A stretch of DNA of 37,878 nt from the NCBI GenBank assembly GCA_903930675.1, contig CAIYZJ010000089.1:1-37878 (forward strand), written 5' to 3'. Position 1 is the stretch's first letter. Every line of letters starts with the position of its first letter. The DNA comes from an uncultured Hyphomicrobiales bacterium. GTDB lineage: Bacteria > Pseudomonadota > Alphaproteobacteria > Rhizobiales > Beijerinckiaceae. The notes below the pieces were generated by a model that was given only the letters and a program-made list of their open reading frames with translations, made no database searches and was not told the DNA's origin. Positions 1-7,831 of this stretch are shown in pieces. A program made the translations under genes and the position numbers.

Positions 1-281
1 GGCGTCGGTCCTATGATGTGCCGCCGCCGAATGGCGAGAGCCTGAAAGACACGGTGGCGCGGGTGCTGCCCTATTATTGTCAGGACATTCTGCCGCAGGT
101 TTTGGCTGGCAAGCGTGTATTGGTTGCAGCCCACGGCAATTCTTTGCGGGCTTTGGTGATGGTGCTGGATCGCCTGTCGCCGCAAACCATTCCGTCGACG
201 GAGCTGGAAACCGGAATTCCGCTGATTTACCGGCTCAATGCCGATTCAACGGTGGCCAGCAAAGTGGTCTCTCACGCCTGA
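1..281 (+). CDS. gpmA: 2,3-bisphosphoglycerate-dependent phosphoglycerate mutase, C-terminal part
   Basis: This is the 3' end of a gene cut by the left window edge; the reading frame begins at base 3. The visible 92 residues start with [14 protein letters not shown], typical of cofactor-dependent phosphoglycerate mutase (3-phosphoglycerate to 2-phosphoglycerate in glycolysis and gluconeogenesis, cytosolic). The motif [11 protein letters not shown] carries the second conserved histidine of the family active site. The N-terminal RHG motif with the phosphorylated histidine lies outside the window, so catalytic completeness cannot be judged. The stop codon overlaps the end of dnaQ, which runs in the opposite direction, by about 10 bases, and no terminator is visible between the two. 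Confidence 0.9.
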   Translation, partial: RRSYDVPPPNGESLKDTVARVLPYYCQDILPQVLAGKRVLVAAHGNSLRALVMVLDRLSPQTIPSTELETGIPLIYRLNADSTVASKVVSHA

Positions 282-985
282 TCGGCCTCTTTGATGTAAT
301 CGGCCCATACAGCCTCTTTCATCGTGCCTACAAATTGTGTGTGGCGGGCCAGAGTCTCGGCATCGAGCCTGTTGGGCAAAGGCTCGGGTCGGGTCAGCGC
401 CTTCTGGCGTGTGACGGGCTCCAGCGTGTTTTTGCTCTGCGCCACCGGTTCGGCTCCCAAACCGAGATCGGTCTGGCGTCCGCCGAGCAATTCCAGATAG
501 ACTTCGGCCAGAATTTCCGAATCGAGCAAGGCGCCGTGTTTGGTCCGGCGTGAATTGTCGATGCCATAACGCTGGCACAGTGCATCCAGACTGTTGGGCC
601 CGAACGGATGACGCTTGCGCGCCATCACCAGCGTATCGATGATCCGCTCGGCTGCAATCGGCGGATGGCCCGATTGTGCCAATTCATGGTTGAGAAACAT
701 CATATCGAACGAGGCATTATGCGCGATCATCGTCGCATCGCCGATAAATTCGATAAAAGAAGCGGCAATCTCGGCAAAAAGCGGCTTATCCGACAAAAAC
801 GCTTCCGACAGGCCGTGCACCTTGAAGGCCCCTTCGGGCATGTCGCGTTGCGGATTGATATAGCAATGGAAGGTCTGGCCCGAGGGCAAATGGTTGATCA
901 GCTCGACACAACCGATTTCGACCACGCGGTCCCCCGATTGCGGGCTTAATCCGGTTGTTTCCGTATCAAAAACAATTTCACGCAT
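272..985 (-). CDS. dnaQ: DNA polymerase III epsilon subunit (3'-5' proofreading exonuclease)
   Basis: The 237-residue protein has the DEDDh exonuclease motifs in order: DTET at residues 7-10 (Exo I), HNASFDMMF (Exo II), and [18 protein letters not shown] (Exo III, with the catalytic His and Asp). In the family it removes misincorporated bases within the replicative polymerase core. The length is close to that of E. coli epsilon; the C-terminal part after the exonuclease domain is less conserved and would hold the alpha-binding tail. It is the last gene of the leftward ppsR-maf-coaE-dnaQ run and its start overlaps the coaE stop by 8 bases, which suggests translational coupling. In many alphaproteobacteria dnaQ closes this same gene order. 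Confidence 0.95.
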   Translation of the reverse strand: MREIVFDTETTGLSPQSGDRVVEIGCVELINHLPSGQTFHCYINPQRDMPEGAFKVHGLSEAFLSDKPLFAEIAASFIEFIGDATMIAHNASFDMMFLNHELAQSGHPPIAAERIIDTLVMARKRHPFGPNSLDALCQRYGIDNSRRTKHGALLDSEILAEVYLELLGGRQTDLGLGAEPVAQSKNTLEPVTRQKALTRPEPLPNRLDAETLARHTQFVGTMKEAVWADYIKEADQA

Positions 986-1619
986 GGGGTGTTGGGTCTT
1001 TCCCGCTCAAGAGGGCCTGCGCGACAGTGCCTGTGGCATGACGATAGGTGTCTATCACCTGTTTAACCTGCTGTTCGGCAAATTCCAGCCCCTGTGACGT
1101 ATCAATCAGACAATCGGCATGATCGCGTTTTTGCTGGTCGGGCCATTGTTTGGCAAGGATGGCGTTGAACTGCTCTTCGGTCATGGTGTTGCGGGCCATG
1201 ACGCGCTGCTTTTGCACATCCGCCGGGGCCGTCACCACACAGATCGCATCAACCCGTTGCTGGCCGCCTGTTTCAAACAACAAGGGAATATCCAACACAA
1301 TCAGTGGTGTATGTCGTTCAGCTTGGTCGCATATAAATTGTTGTTCGGCGCTGCGCACCAAAGGATGAATGATGGCTTCGAGATCTTTCAAGGCTTGCGG
1401 ATGACCCAGCACCTGCGCGGCGAGTTTTTTGCGGTCAACCACACCATCCGCGACGGTGCCGGGAAACCGCTGCTCGATCAAAACCGCTGCGGGTCCGCGA
1501 TACAGCGCATGCACGGTCGCATCGGCATCATAGACCGGCACCCCATGCTTTTGAAACATCGCGCTGGTGGTCGATTTGCCCATACCGATCGAGCCTGTCA
1601 GGCCAAGCACAAAGGTCAT
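978..1619 (-). CDS. coaE: Dephospho-CoA kinase
   Basis: The 213-residue protein catalyses the last step of coenzyme A synthesis, ATP-dependent phosphorylation of the 3'-hydroxyl of dephospho-CoA. The P-loop GSIGMGKS is at residues 9-16, followed by the family patterns VYDADATVHALY and LDIPLLFETG. The length is normal for the family. Its ATG overlaps the maf stop as ATGA (4 bases) and its stop overlaps the dnaQ start, so it sits inside a tightly coupled operon. In many alphaproteobacteria aroE (shikimate dehydrogenase) lies directly upstream of coaE; here there is no room for it. Confidence 0.96.
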   Translation of the reverse strand: MTFVLGLTGSIGMGKSTTSAMFQKHGVPVYDADATVHALYRGPAAVLIEQRFPGTVADGVVDRKKLAAQVLGHPQALKDLEAIIHPLVRSAEQQFICDQAERHTPLIVLDIPLLFETGGQQRVDAICVVTAPADVQKQRVMARNTMTEEQFNAILAKQWPDQQKRDHADCLIDTSQGLEFAEQQVKQVIDTYRHATGTVAQALLSGKDPTPHA

Positions 1620-2221
1620 GCTGCGATCAACCCTTTCTGGTGCAACAGCTCAAGCAAGCGCTCAAATGGCATGCCCATGATGGTGCTGCGGCTTCCCTCG
1701 ATGCGTTCAAACAAACGCGCCCCTTCGGCCTCGATATGATAGCAGCCGACACTGCCGAACACCTGTTCGCCGACCTCGTCGAGATAGGTCTTCAATTCAC
1801 TGGTCGACCAGTGCTTCATAGAGAGAAAAGCCTCGTCTTGGATTTCGGCTTCGACCTGTCCGGCAAAGGCCAGACAGAGGGCGTTGGTCAAGCGGTGCCT
1901 GCGTCCGTTCAAGGCTTGTAACTGCGTCAAAGCGTCCGTTTTATTGCCGATTTGATGGAACATCTGCCCTTCGCAATCCAGCATCTGGTCCGAACCGATG
2001 ACCCAGTGATCGGGATATTGATCAGAGACTGTCAAAGCTTTGGCACGCGCCAATATCATCGCCTGATCGGTAATCGGGCTTTGTTCGTGCCGCGCATTCA
2101 ATGCGCGCTCGTCAACGGAGGCGGGACAGCTGACAAAATCCAGTCCGGCCTCGCGCAGCAGCCTTTGGCGGGCTTGGCTCTTGGAGGCCAGAATCAGGGG
2201 CTTGTCATGCCGCCATCCCAT
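1616..2221 (-). CDS. Maf/YceF-family nucleoside triphosphate pyrophosphatase
   Basis: The 201-residue protein has the Maf signature near the N-terminus (LILASKSQARQRLL, where the usual form is S-x-S-x-R-R), then DERAL and VIGSDQML, corresponding to the conserved acidic nucleotide/metal site of the family. Maf proteins hydrolyse non-canonical or selected nucleoside triphosphates to monophosphates and pyrophosphate. The substitution in the first motif (SKSQAR) and MLDCEG in place of the common VLxxxG make the substrate subgroup uncertain. The ATG shares one base with the ppsR stop (TAATG), and the stop overlaps coaE. The start at 2221 gives a short N-terminal extension before the first strand. 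Confidence 0.9.
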   Translation of the reverse strand: MGWRHDKPLILASKSQARQRLLREAGLDFVSCPASVDERALNARHEQSPITDQAMILARAKALTVSDQYPDHWVIGSDQMLDCEGQMFHQIGNKTDALTQLQALNGRRHRLTNALCLAFAGQVEAEIQDEAFLSMKHWSTSELKTYLDEVGEQVFGSVGCYHIEAEGARLFERIEGSRSTIMGMPFERLLELLHQKGLIAA

Positions 2222-3054
2222 TATTGCGCCATCAACTGGTTTTGCCGCTCTTTATAGAGATCGATGATAGCGGCGGCGGTTTCTTCAATCGAGCGGCGGG
2301 TGACATCGATCACCGGCCAATTGTTCTGCTGGAACATCCGGCGTGATTGCGAGACTTCGGAACTTACGGCCTGCCGGTCGACATAAGGTGTATCATCGGA
2401 GGCATTGAGCGATAGCAGGCGGTTCTGCCGGATCTGGATAATCCGTTCGGGGCTGGCGATCAAACCGACCACCAAAGGCCTGCGCACCAGTTTCAAATCG
2501 GGGGGCGGGGGAATATCGGGCACCAGCGGCACATTGGCGGTTTTGATGCCGCGATTGGCCAGATACATGCTCGTCGGGGTTTTCGAAGTGCGGCTGATGC
2601 CGACCAGGATCACATCCGCGCTTTCCAGATCATGGGGCAATTGCCCGTCATCATGCAGCATGGTGTAATTCAGTGCGTCGATCCGTTTGAAATATTCGGC
2701 ATTCAGCACATGCTGCGCGCCGGGCCGATGGTTGGACACAGTCCCCAGATAGGACTGGAACAATGCCATCACCGGATCGAGCACCGACAGGCAGGGACAA
2801 CCATGTTCGCGGCAAACACGTTCGAGCTTTTCGGATAATTCGGGTTCGACCAGCGTATAAAGAACAATTCCAGGGCTTTCTTCCAACTCGTTCAGCACAC
2901 GTTCCAATTGCTGCGCAGTCCGCACGAGCGGATAGACATGCTCGATCGCCGAGATGCCGGTATATTGCGAGGCCACCGCGCGCGACACGGCAATCAGCGT
3001 TTCACCGGTTGAATCCGAGACCAGATGCAGATGGAAATAGCTGCGTGTTGTCAC
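2221..3054 (-). CDS. ppsR: Bifunctional kinase/pyrophosphorylase regulating PEP synthase or pyruvate phosphate dikinase (DUF299)
   Basis: The 277-residue protein opens with [14 protein letters not shown], typical of the DUF299/PpsR/PDRP family, and contains the P-loop-like motif [15 protein letters not shown] followed by [12 protein letters not shown]. Family members inactivate (ADP-dependent phosphorylation) and reactivate (phosphate-dependent dephosphorylation) a threonine on pyruvate phosphate dikinase or PEP synthase; which target applies here cannot be told. The start is a GTG at 3054 with an AGAAGGA Shine-Dalgarno sequence 9 bases upstream. It is the gene called RP001 next to the origin in Rickettsia and its homologue flanks Cori in Caulobacter, so it marks the left edge of the putative origin. 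Confidence 0.93.
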   Translation of the reverse strand: MTTRSYFHLHLVSDSTGETLIAVSRAVASQYTGISAIEHVYPLVRTAQQLERVLNELEESPGIVLYTLVEPELSEKLERVCREHGCPCLSVLDPVMALFQSYLGTVSNHRPGAQHVLNAEYFKRIDALNYTMLHDDGQLPHDLESADVILVGISRTSKTPTSMYLANRGIKTANVPLVPDIPPPPDLKLVRRPLVVGLIASPERIIQIRQNRLLSLNASDDTPYVDRQAVSSEVSQSRRMFQQNNWPVIDVTRRSIEETAAAIIDLYKERQNQLMAQ

Positions 3055-3084
3055 TTGGCCCGATCCTTCTTCTATTCGCCAGCC

Positions 3085-3103
3085 TGTGGATCAGTGTGGA
3101 TAG
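3085..3103 (-). promoter_or_regulatory. Tandem DnaA-box-like pair
   Basis: Two 9-mers, TGATCCACA and CTATCCACA on the minus strand, are separated by one base just upstream of the ppsR start. The first equals the Caulobacter G-box; the second differs from the E. coli consensus TTATCCACA only at the first base. Closely spaced same-orientation boxes are typical of DnaA filament nucleation sites. Binding is inferred, and autoregulation of ppsR transcription is an alternative role. Confidence 0.65.
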
Positions 3104-3135
3104 GGGGGTATAACCCGACCCTTTTTGCCCTGCAC

Positions 3136-3153
3136 TTGTTTCACGTGAAACAA
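3136..3153. other. parS: parS centromere site 1 (in the origin)
   Basis: This is a perfect 18-bp palindrome, TTGTTTCACGTGAAACAA, whose 16-bp core TGTTTCACGTGAAACA matches the bacterial parS consensus TGTTNCACGTGAAACA without mismatch. ParB encoded at 11228-12103 is the expected ligand. It lies inside the putative origin, between the DnaA-box pair and the AT-rich part. Confidence 0.93.
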
Positions 3154-3184
3154 ACCCCTTTGAATCATCCCCAACCCAAAACAG

Positions 3185-3206
3185 CAAGGGGTTGAATCAG
3201 CCCTTG
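3185..3206. repeat. Inverted repeat CAAGGG-N10-CCCTTG in the origin region
   Basis: The six-base arms CAAGGG and CCCTTG flank a ten-base loop that contains a GAATC methylation site. The repeat ends next to the DnaA-like box TTATCAACA (3207-3215). It is not followed by a T-run, so an intrinsic terminator is unlikely; a protein site or an origin hairpin is possible. Confidence 0.4.
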
Positions 3207-3380
3207 TTATCAACAGATAGACCATGAAAATACTTTATCAATTACCCACAGGCCTAACAGTATGTTTTTACTCACAAAATCGAGAATTACACATTTCAGG
3301 AGTCGGATTTATCGACAGCTTATTAGCGGGAATGAATCTTTGTCTGATGTGGACGGTTTGTGTATCAATCAGAATCACTG

Positions 3381-3397
3381 GTTTGAGGTGGTCAAAC
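3381..3397. promoter_or_regulatory. Inverted repeat GTTTGA-N5-TCAAAC upstream of hemE
   Basis: A perfect 6-bp inverted repeat with a 5-base spacer lies about 60 bases before the hemE start, where an operator or promoter element would be expected. No known consensus was recognised, so the binding factor is unknown. Confidence 0.4.
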
Positions 3398-3410
3398 AAC
3401 AACATCAAAA

Positions 3411-3429
3411 GATTCTTTATATAAGAATC
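3411..3429. promoter_or_regulatory. Palindrome GATTCTT-TATAT-AAGAATC carrying two GANTC sites
   Basis: Seven-base arms flank a TATAT centre that could serve as part of a -10 element for hemE. Each arm includes one GANTC sequence (3411-3415 and 3425-3429), the target of the CcrM adenine methyltransferase in many alphaproteobacteria. A site whose methylation state changes as the replication fork passes is a reasonable guess, but it is only inferred. Confidence 0.45.
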
Positions 3430-3459
3430 ATTTAAGAGACCGATCAGGGGATAAGTCAG

Positions 3460-4479
3460 ATGAAGCCAATTTTACAGGTTTTGGACGGTCAAACACTTAA
3501 AAGACCACCGATCTGGATCATGCGTCAGGCCGGACGTTATCTCCCTGAATATCGGGCTCTGAGAACCAAAGCCAAAAACTTTCTGGATTTTTGCTATCGA
3601 CCGGAAATGGCCATTGAAGCCACGTTACAACCGATCCGCCGATACGGTTTCGATGCAGCGATCATTTTCTCCGATATTCTGGTCATTCCGGATGCTTTGG
3701 GTCAAAAAGTGTCTTTTCAGGAAGGAGAAGGTCCAAGGCTCGAGCCTGTGCTTGATATGGAAGCTCTGGGACGTCTCAAATCAGAAGTTGATCTGGAGCA
3801 TCTGGCACCTGTGTTCGAGACCATTCGGGGTGTTAAAGGCAATCTGCCGCCAACAACGACTTTATTGGGCTTCTGTGGCGCTCCCTGGACTGTGGCGAGT
3901 TATATGATTGCCGGTAAGGGAACTCCTGAACTGGCTCCGTCCCGATTGAAAGCCTATGCCGATCCGGTCTTCTTCGCAAAACTGATCCAGCGGCTGGAAG
4001 ATGCCTCTGTGGCTTATTTGCTCAGGCAATTCGAGGCCGGCATTGATGCCGCCCAGATTTTCGAAAGTTTTGCCGGGGCCTTGCCAGCCAATATGCTCAA
4101 AACCTATTCCTTTGATCCGATCCGGCGCATTATTGCGCGGGTTCGTGCCAAACGTCCGGATGCCCGTTTCATTGTGTTTTGTCGCGGTGCCGGCGCACGC
4201 CATGACCAGGTTGCCAAATCCACAGGGGCCAATGCGGTCGGGTTGGATTGGGCTGTCGATGAACAATGGGCTGCAACACATGTCCAAAGCCAGTCAGCTG
4301 TTCAAGGTCATCTTGATCCTTTGCTTGTCGTCAATGGCGGCGAGCTGATGGACCGCAGAACTGACGAAATTATCGAAGCTTTCTCGCACGGGCCGCATAT
4401 TTTTAATCTCGGCCATGGTATTGTCCCTGAAACATCACCCGATCATGTCGAGCGGTTGCTGAAACGTGTAAGAGGCTGA
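3460..4479 (+). CDS. hemE: Uroporphyrinogen III decarboxylase
   Basis: The 339-residue enzyme decarboxylates the four acetate side chains of uroporphyrinogen III to give coproporphyrinogen III in haem synthesis. The family signature PIWIMRQAGRYLPEYR is at residues 17-32, with the substrate-binding arginines, and GFCGAPWTVASYM follows in the middle of the protein. The length is normal. The ATG at 3460 follows an AGGGGATAAG ribosome site. hemJ begins 4 bases after the stop, so the two haem genes form an operon. The gene is the right-hand neighbour of the putative origin, as in Caulobacter. Confidence 0.97.
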   Translation: MKPILQVLDGQTLKRPPIWIMRQAGRYLPEYRALRTKAKNFLDFCYRPEMAIEATLQPIRRYGFDAAIIFSDILVIPDALGQKVSFQEGEGPRLEPVLDMEALGRLKSEVDLEHLAPVFETIRGVKGNLPPTTTLLGFCGAPWTVASYMIAGKGTPELAPSRLKAYADPVFFAKLIQRLEDASVAYLLRQFEAGIDAAQIFESFAGALPANMLKTYSFDPIRRIIARVRAKRPDARFIVFCRGAGARHDQVAKSTGANAVGLDWAVDEQWAATHVQSQSAVQGHLDPLLVVNGGELMDRRTDEIIEAFSHGPHIFNLGHGIVPETSPDHVERLLKRVRG

Positions 4480-4483
4480 ACCG

Positions 4484-4918
4484 ATGACCGAGACGCAGTA
4501 TCTGATCGTCAAATCCATTCATATCATCGCCGTGATCAGTTGGATGGCCGGTATGCTCTATCTGCCGCGTTTGTTTGTCTATCACGCCGAGAACGAGGGC
4601 AATACGGCCCTGACAGATACATTCAAAGTGATGGAGCGGCGTTTGCTGCGTTTCATCATGACACCGGCGATGATTGTCAGCTGGATTTTCGGTCTTGCTC
4701 TGATGATCAGTGCGGCTTGGATCAAAGCCCCATGGATGCATGCCAAATTATTGCTCGTGTTGGTGCTCAGTGGTGTGCATGGCTGGCTGTCGGTTTGCGT
4801 GAAACGATTCGCTTCGGACCAGAACCGCAAGTCCGGTCGTTATTTCCGCTTTGTGAATGAAATTCCAACGGTTTTGATGATAATCATCGTTGTTTTGGTG
4901 GTGGTGAAGCCGTTTTAA
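4484..4918 (+). CDS. hemJ: Protoporphyrinogen IX oxidase HemJ
   Basis: The 144-residue membrane protein has several hydrophobic helices and the family pattern IKSIHIIAVISWMAGMLYLPRLFVYH (partly seen as VKSIHII and WMAGMLYLPRLFVYH), whose first histidine is the conserved haem-ligand residue of the family. HemJ converts protoporphyrinogen IX to protoporphyrin IX in bacteria lacking HemG and HemY. It directly follows hemE. In alphaproteobacteria this order (hemE-hemJ-rho) is common. No clear terminator follows; a long leader for rho begins here. Confidence 0.93.
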   Translation: MTETQYLIVKSIHIIAVISWMAGMLYLPRLFVYHAENEGNTALTDTFKVMERRLLRFIMTPAMIVSWIFGLALMISAAWIKAPWMHAKLLLVLVLSGVHGWLSVCVKRFASDQNRKSGRYFRFVNEIPTVLMIIIVVLVVVKPF

Positions 4919-4982
4919 TGAAGCACTTGTCTCCGACAGTAAAAACAGCTATCGATAGGGTGTTCCCTTTAATCGTGAATGC

Positions 4983-5059
4983 GGTCTCGCTTGCTTCGTG
5001 CTGAGACCTCCCTTATGATCGTTTACGGAACAGAGAACCCGTAAGTCCCCCGGTTCTCT
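4983..5059 (+). promoter_or_regulatory. Structured leader upstream of rho (two inverted repeats)
   Basis: The 210-bp gap between hemJ and the chosen rho start holds two perfect inverted repeats. One has arms GGTCTC (4983-4988) and GAGACC (5003-5008) with a 14-base loop. The other has arms AGAGAACC (5032-5039) and GGTTCTCT (5052-5059) with a 12-base loop. Neither is followed by a T-run. Because rho is autoregulated in other bacteria, a leader RNA controlling rho by structure or by Rho-dependent attenuation is possible, but it is inferred only from position. Confidence 0.45.
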
Positions 5060-5128
5060 CATATGCTTTCAAATGTCTTTCCCCATGCCAGACCGGATCA
5101 CGCATCCGATCTCAATCAGGCGATATCA

Positions 5129-6394
5129 ATGCCAGAGATTAAACTCAAAGACCTTAAAGCCAAGGCACCGACCGAATTGCTCGCTTTTGCCGAAGAGCAG
5201 GAAGTCGAGGCAGCCAGCACGTTGCGCAAACAGGAATTGATGTTTGCGATTTTGAAACAGCTGGCCACCAATGACATCGACATTATCGGCGAAGGTGTGG
5301 TTGAAGTGCTCCCCGATGGTTTCGGGTTCCTGCGTTCCCCCGACTCCAATTATCTCGCGGGTCCGGATGATATTTATATTTCCCCCTCCCAGATCCGCAA
5401 ATTCAGTCTGCGCACCGGTGATACGGTCGAAGGCGAAATCCGCAGCCCCAAAGAAGGCGAGCGTTATTTCGCCCTGCTCAAGGTCAACACGATTAATTTC
5501 GAGGACCCCGAGCAGACCAAGCACAAGGTCAATTTCGATAACCTGACCCCGCTTTATCCCAACGAGCGGTTGAAACTGGAAATCGAAGATCCGACCCGCA
5601 AGGATTTCTCGCCGCGCATTATCGACATCGTGTCGCCGATCGGCAAAGGCCAGCGTGCTTTGATTGTCGCGCCGCCGCGGACCGGTAAGACCGTTTTGCT
5701 GCAAAATATCGCGCAATCGATCACCTCCAATCATCCCGAATGCTATTTGATTGTGCTGTTGATCGACGAACGGCCGGAAGAAGTGACCGATATGCAGCGC
5801 TCTGTGCGCGGTGAAGTGGTCTCCTCGACCTTCGACGAACCCGCCTCGCGCCACGTGCAAGTGGCTGAAATGGTGATCGAAAAAGCCAAGCGTCTGGTCG
5901 AACATGGCCGCGATGTTGTGATCTTGCTTGATTCCATCACCCGCCTCGGTCGCGCCTATAACACCGTTGTGCCGTCCTCCGGCAAGGTTTTGACCGGTGG
6001 TGTCGATGCCAATGCGTTGCAACGGCCCAAACGCTTCTTCGGTGCAGCCCGCAATATCGAAGAAGGCGGTTCGCTGACCATCATTGCGACCGCGCTGATT
6101 GATACCGGCAGCCGCATGGACGAAGTGATCTTTGAAGAATTCAAAGGCACCGGCAATTCGGAAATCATTCTTGACCGTAAAGTCTCAGACAAGCGCGTCT
6201 TCCCGTCGATCGATATCACCCGTTCGGGCACCCGCAAGGAAGAGCTGCTGGTGGTTCCCGATACGCTCAAGAAGATGTATGTCTTGCGGCGTATCCTCAA
6301 TCCGATGGGGACGGTGGATGCCATCGAATTCCTGCTCGATAAATTGCGCCAGACCAAGAGCAATGGTGAATTCTTCGATTCGATGAACACCTGA
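5129..6394 (+). CDS. rho: Transcription termination factor Rho
   Basis: Hexameric RNA-dependent ATPase/helicase. From the ATG at 5129 ([14 protein letters not shown]) the protein is 421 residues, the usual length; an in-frame ATG at 5063 would add 22 residues that do not resemble the family and has no ribosome site. Visible domains are the N-terminal helical domain, the cold-shock-like RNA-binding domain (GDGFGFLR-like segment [16 protein letters not shown]), the Walker A motif APPRTGKT near residue 180, and Walker [15 protein letters not shown]. The R-loop region GGVDANAL is also present. All core motifs are intact. It is preceded by a structured leader and followed 36 bases later by mnmE. 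Confidence 0.97.
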   Translation: MPEIKLKDLKAKAPTELLAFAEEQEVEAASTLRKQELMFAILKQLATNDIDIIGEGVVEVLPDGFGFLRSPDSNYLAGPDDIYISPSQIRKFSLRTGDTVEGEIRSPKEGERYFALLKVNTINFEDPEQTKHKVNFDNLTPLYPNERLKLEIEDPTRKDFSPRIIDIVSPIGKGQRALIVAPPRTGKTVLLQNIAQSITSNHPECYLIVLLIDERPEEVTDMQRSVRGEVVSSTFDEPASRHVQVAEMVIEKAKRLVEHGRDVVILLDSITRLGRAYNTVVPSSGKVLTGGVDANALQRPKRFFGAARNIEEGGSLTIIATALIDTGSRMDEVIFEEFKGTGNSEIILDRKVSDKRVFPSIDITRSGTRKEELLVVPDTLKKMYVLRRILNPMGTVDAIEFLLDKLRQTKSNGEFFDSMNT

Positions 6395-6430
6395 TCCTGC
6401 TGGTTGCAGGAGTTATGAAAGGAAACGGAT

Positions 6431-7729
6431 ATGCCGCGCGACACCATTTTTGCGCCCGCATCCGGTTCCGGCAAAGCGGCGATTGCTATTGTCCGCATTA
6501 GCGGTCCACAGACTCGATTCGTTGTCGAAACGATTGCCGGATCGCTCCCCGGTCCCCGACAGGCCACATTGCGGATCATTACCGGCCCTGAGGGTCCGAT
6601 TGATCGCGCGCTGCTTGTCTGGTTTCCGGCTCCCCATAGTTTTACCGGCGAGGATTGTGCCGAATTCCATCTGCACGGCTCGCTTGCGGTCGTTCGCTCT
6701 TTGCTGTCCTGTCTGTCGACTTTCACGGATTGTCGATTGGCCCAACCGGGAGAATTTGCCCGTCGTGCCTTCGAACATGGCAAAATGGACCTGTCAGAGG
6801 TCGAAGGCTTGGCCGATCTGATTGATTCGGAAACGGAACGGCAACGCAAGCAGGCTTTGCGGCAGATGGAAGGCGGTTTGTCCCTGCGGGTGGCCGAATG
6901 GCGGCAGGCCCTGTTGTCCGCCATGGCTTTGGTGGAAAGCGATATCGATTTTTCAGACGAGGGGGATATCGAGCCTGCAACATCGCGCCATGCCCAACGT
7001 TTCATCGAACAATTGATATCCGATATCAATCACGTTCTTGCCAGTGCCCGACAGGGACAACGGTTGCGCGAGGGTATTGTGGTGATTGTCGCCGGTCCAC
7101 CCAATGCCGGTAAATCCACTTTGGTGAATGCGCTGGCCCATCGGGATATTGCCATTGTTTCGCCGATTGCCGGAACCACCCGGGATCTGATCGAGGTTCC
7201 GCTTGATCTCGAAGGTCTGCCTGTCACTTTGATTGATACGGCCGGTTTGCGTGAAAGCACCGACGATATCGAAAATCAGGGGATTGCGCGGGCCCGCCGG
7301 CGGGTGGCCCAAGCCGATTTGGGTTTGTGGTTGATGCCGCCGGATTATGACGGCCAACCCCCGTCCGGACCTGATTGGATTCGCATCCGAACCAAAGCCG
7401 ATGTGTCACAGATCACGGGCGACGGACTGCCGATTTCTGTGCTGACGGGTGCCGGAATGGATCAATTGCGCGCCCGCTTGAAAAATGAAATCGAACAGCG
7501 TTTGGGTTCCGGTGATGCGCTCATTACCCGAGAGCGTCAAAATCAGGCCTTGACGCGGGCTTTGCTTTCTTTAAGTCAGGCTTTGCAAGGCCTGAAGAGT
7601 GGCGGAGCAACGGAATTGATAGCCGAAGATTTGCGGCTTGCGGCGCGGCATTTTGGTGAAATCATCGGTGTTGTCGGTGTTGAAGCCATGCTGGATACGC
7701 TGTTTGCCCAGTTCTGCATCGGCAAATAA
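6431..7729 (+). CDS. mnmE: tRNA modification GTPase MnmE (TrmE)
   Basis: The 432-residue protein partners MnmG in making the carboxymethylaminomethyl group on wobble uridine 34 of certain tRNAs. The N-terminal folate-binding domain starts DTIFAPASGSGKAAIAIVRISG; the G domain has GPPNAGKS at residues 222-229, GTTRD, DTAG, and TKAD in place of NKxD. The C-terminus ends FCIGK with the family cysteine. The ATG follows an AAAGGAAA ribosome site. It is the first of the mnmE-mnmG-rsmG-parA-parB run; mnmG starts about 100 bases downstream after a parS site. Confidence 0.97.
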   Translation: MPRDTIFAPASGSGKAAIAIVRISGPQTRFVVETIAGSLPGPRQATLRIITGPEGPIDRALLVWFPAPHSFTGEDCAEFHLHGSLAVVRSLLSCLSTFTDCRLAQPGEFARRAFEHGKMDLSEVEGLADLIDSETERQRKQALRQMEGGLSLRVAEWRQALLSAMALVESDIDFSDEGDIEPATSRHAQRFIEQLISDINHVLASARQGQRLREGIVVIVAGPPNAGKSTLVNALAHRDIAIVSPIAGTTRDLIEVPLDLEGLPVTLIDTAGLRESTDDIENQGIARARRRVAQADLGLWLMPPDYDGQPPSGPDWIRIRTKADVSQITGDGLPISVLTGAGMDQLRARLKNEIEQRLGSGDALITRERQNQALTRALLSLSQALQGLKSGGATELIAEDLRLAARHFGEIIGVVGVEAMLDTLFAQFCIGK

Positions 7730-7746
7730 TCGGGATCGGAGCCTCG

Positions 7747-7764
7747 ATGTTTCACGTGAAACAT
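7747..7764. other. parS: parS centromere site 2 (mnmE-mnmG gap)
   Basis: Perfect 18-bp palindrome ATGTTTCACGTGAAACAT containing the full parS 16-mer (7748-7763). It lies between the mnmE stop and the mnmG start, so ParB bound here could also cover the mnmG promoter region. Confidence 0.93.
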
Positions 7765-7831
7765 TTTGGATGCCGAGCCGATCTATTGATTCCTGAGATT
7801 GAATGGTCCGAGAGTGAGCGAGCTGGATACA

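Larger units (their letters stand above)
3055..3459. other. Putative chromosomal replication origin (ppsR-hemE intergenic region)
   Basis: This is the only gene-free stretch over 300 bases in the window. It lies between ppsR and hemE, the position of Cori in Caulobacter crescentus. It is AT-rich (about 62% over 3241-3420) and contains DnaA-box-like 9-mers: TGATCCACA (minus strand, 3085-3093, identical to the Caulobacter G-box), CTATCCACA (minus, 3095-3103), TTATCAACA (3207-3215), TTACCCACA (3242-3250) and TGATACACA (minus, 3359-3367). A TCCCCA W-box-like element is at 3168-3173. A perfect parS (3136-3153), seven GANTC sites and three inverted repeats complete it. No paired CtrA box TTAA-N7-TTAA was found here. 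The function is inferred from position and motifs. Confidence 0.8.

Noticed and set aside
3224-3424. A 66-codon plus-strand reading frame inside the putative origin.
   Set aside because: It lacks a ribosome site and any recognisable family, is made of unusual AT-rich codons, and overlaps the DnaA-like boxes and palindromes.
5126-6022. A 298-codon minus-strand frame opposite rho.
   Set aside because: It is the antisense shadow of rho; the plus frame has intact Rho motifs and the minus frame matches no family.
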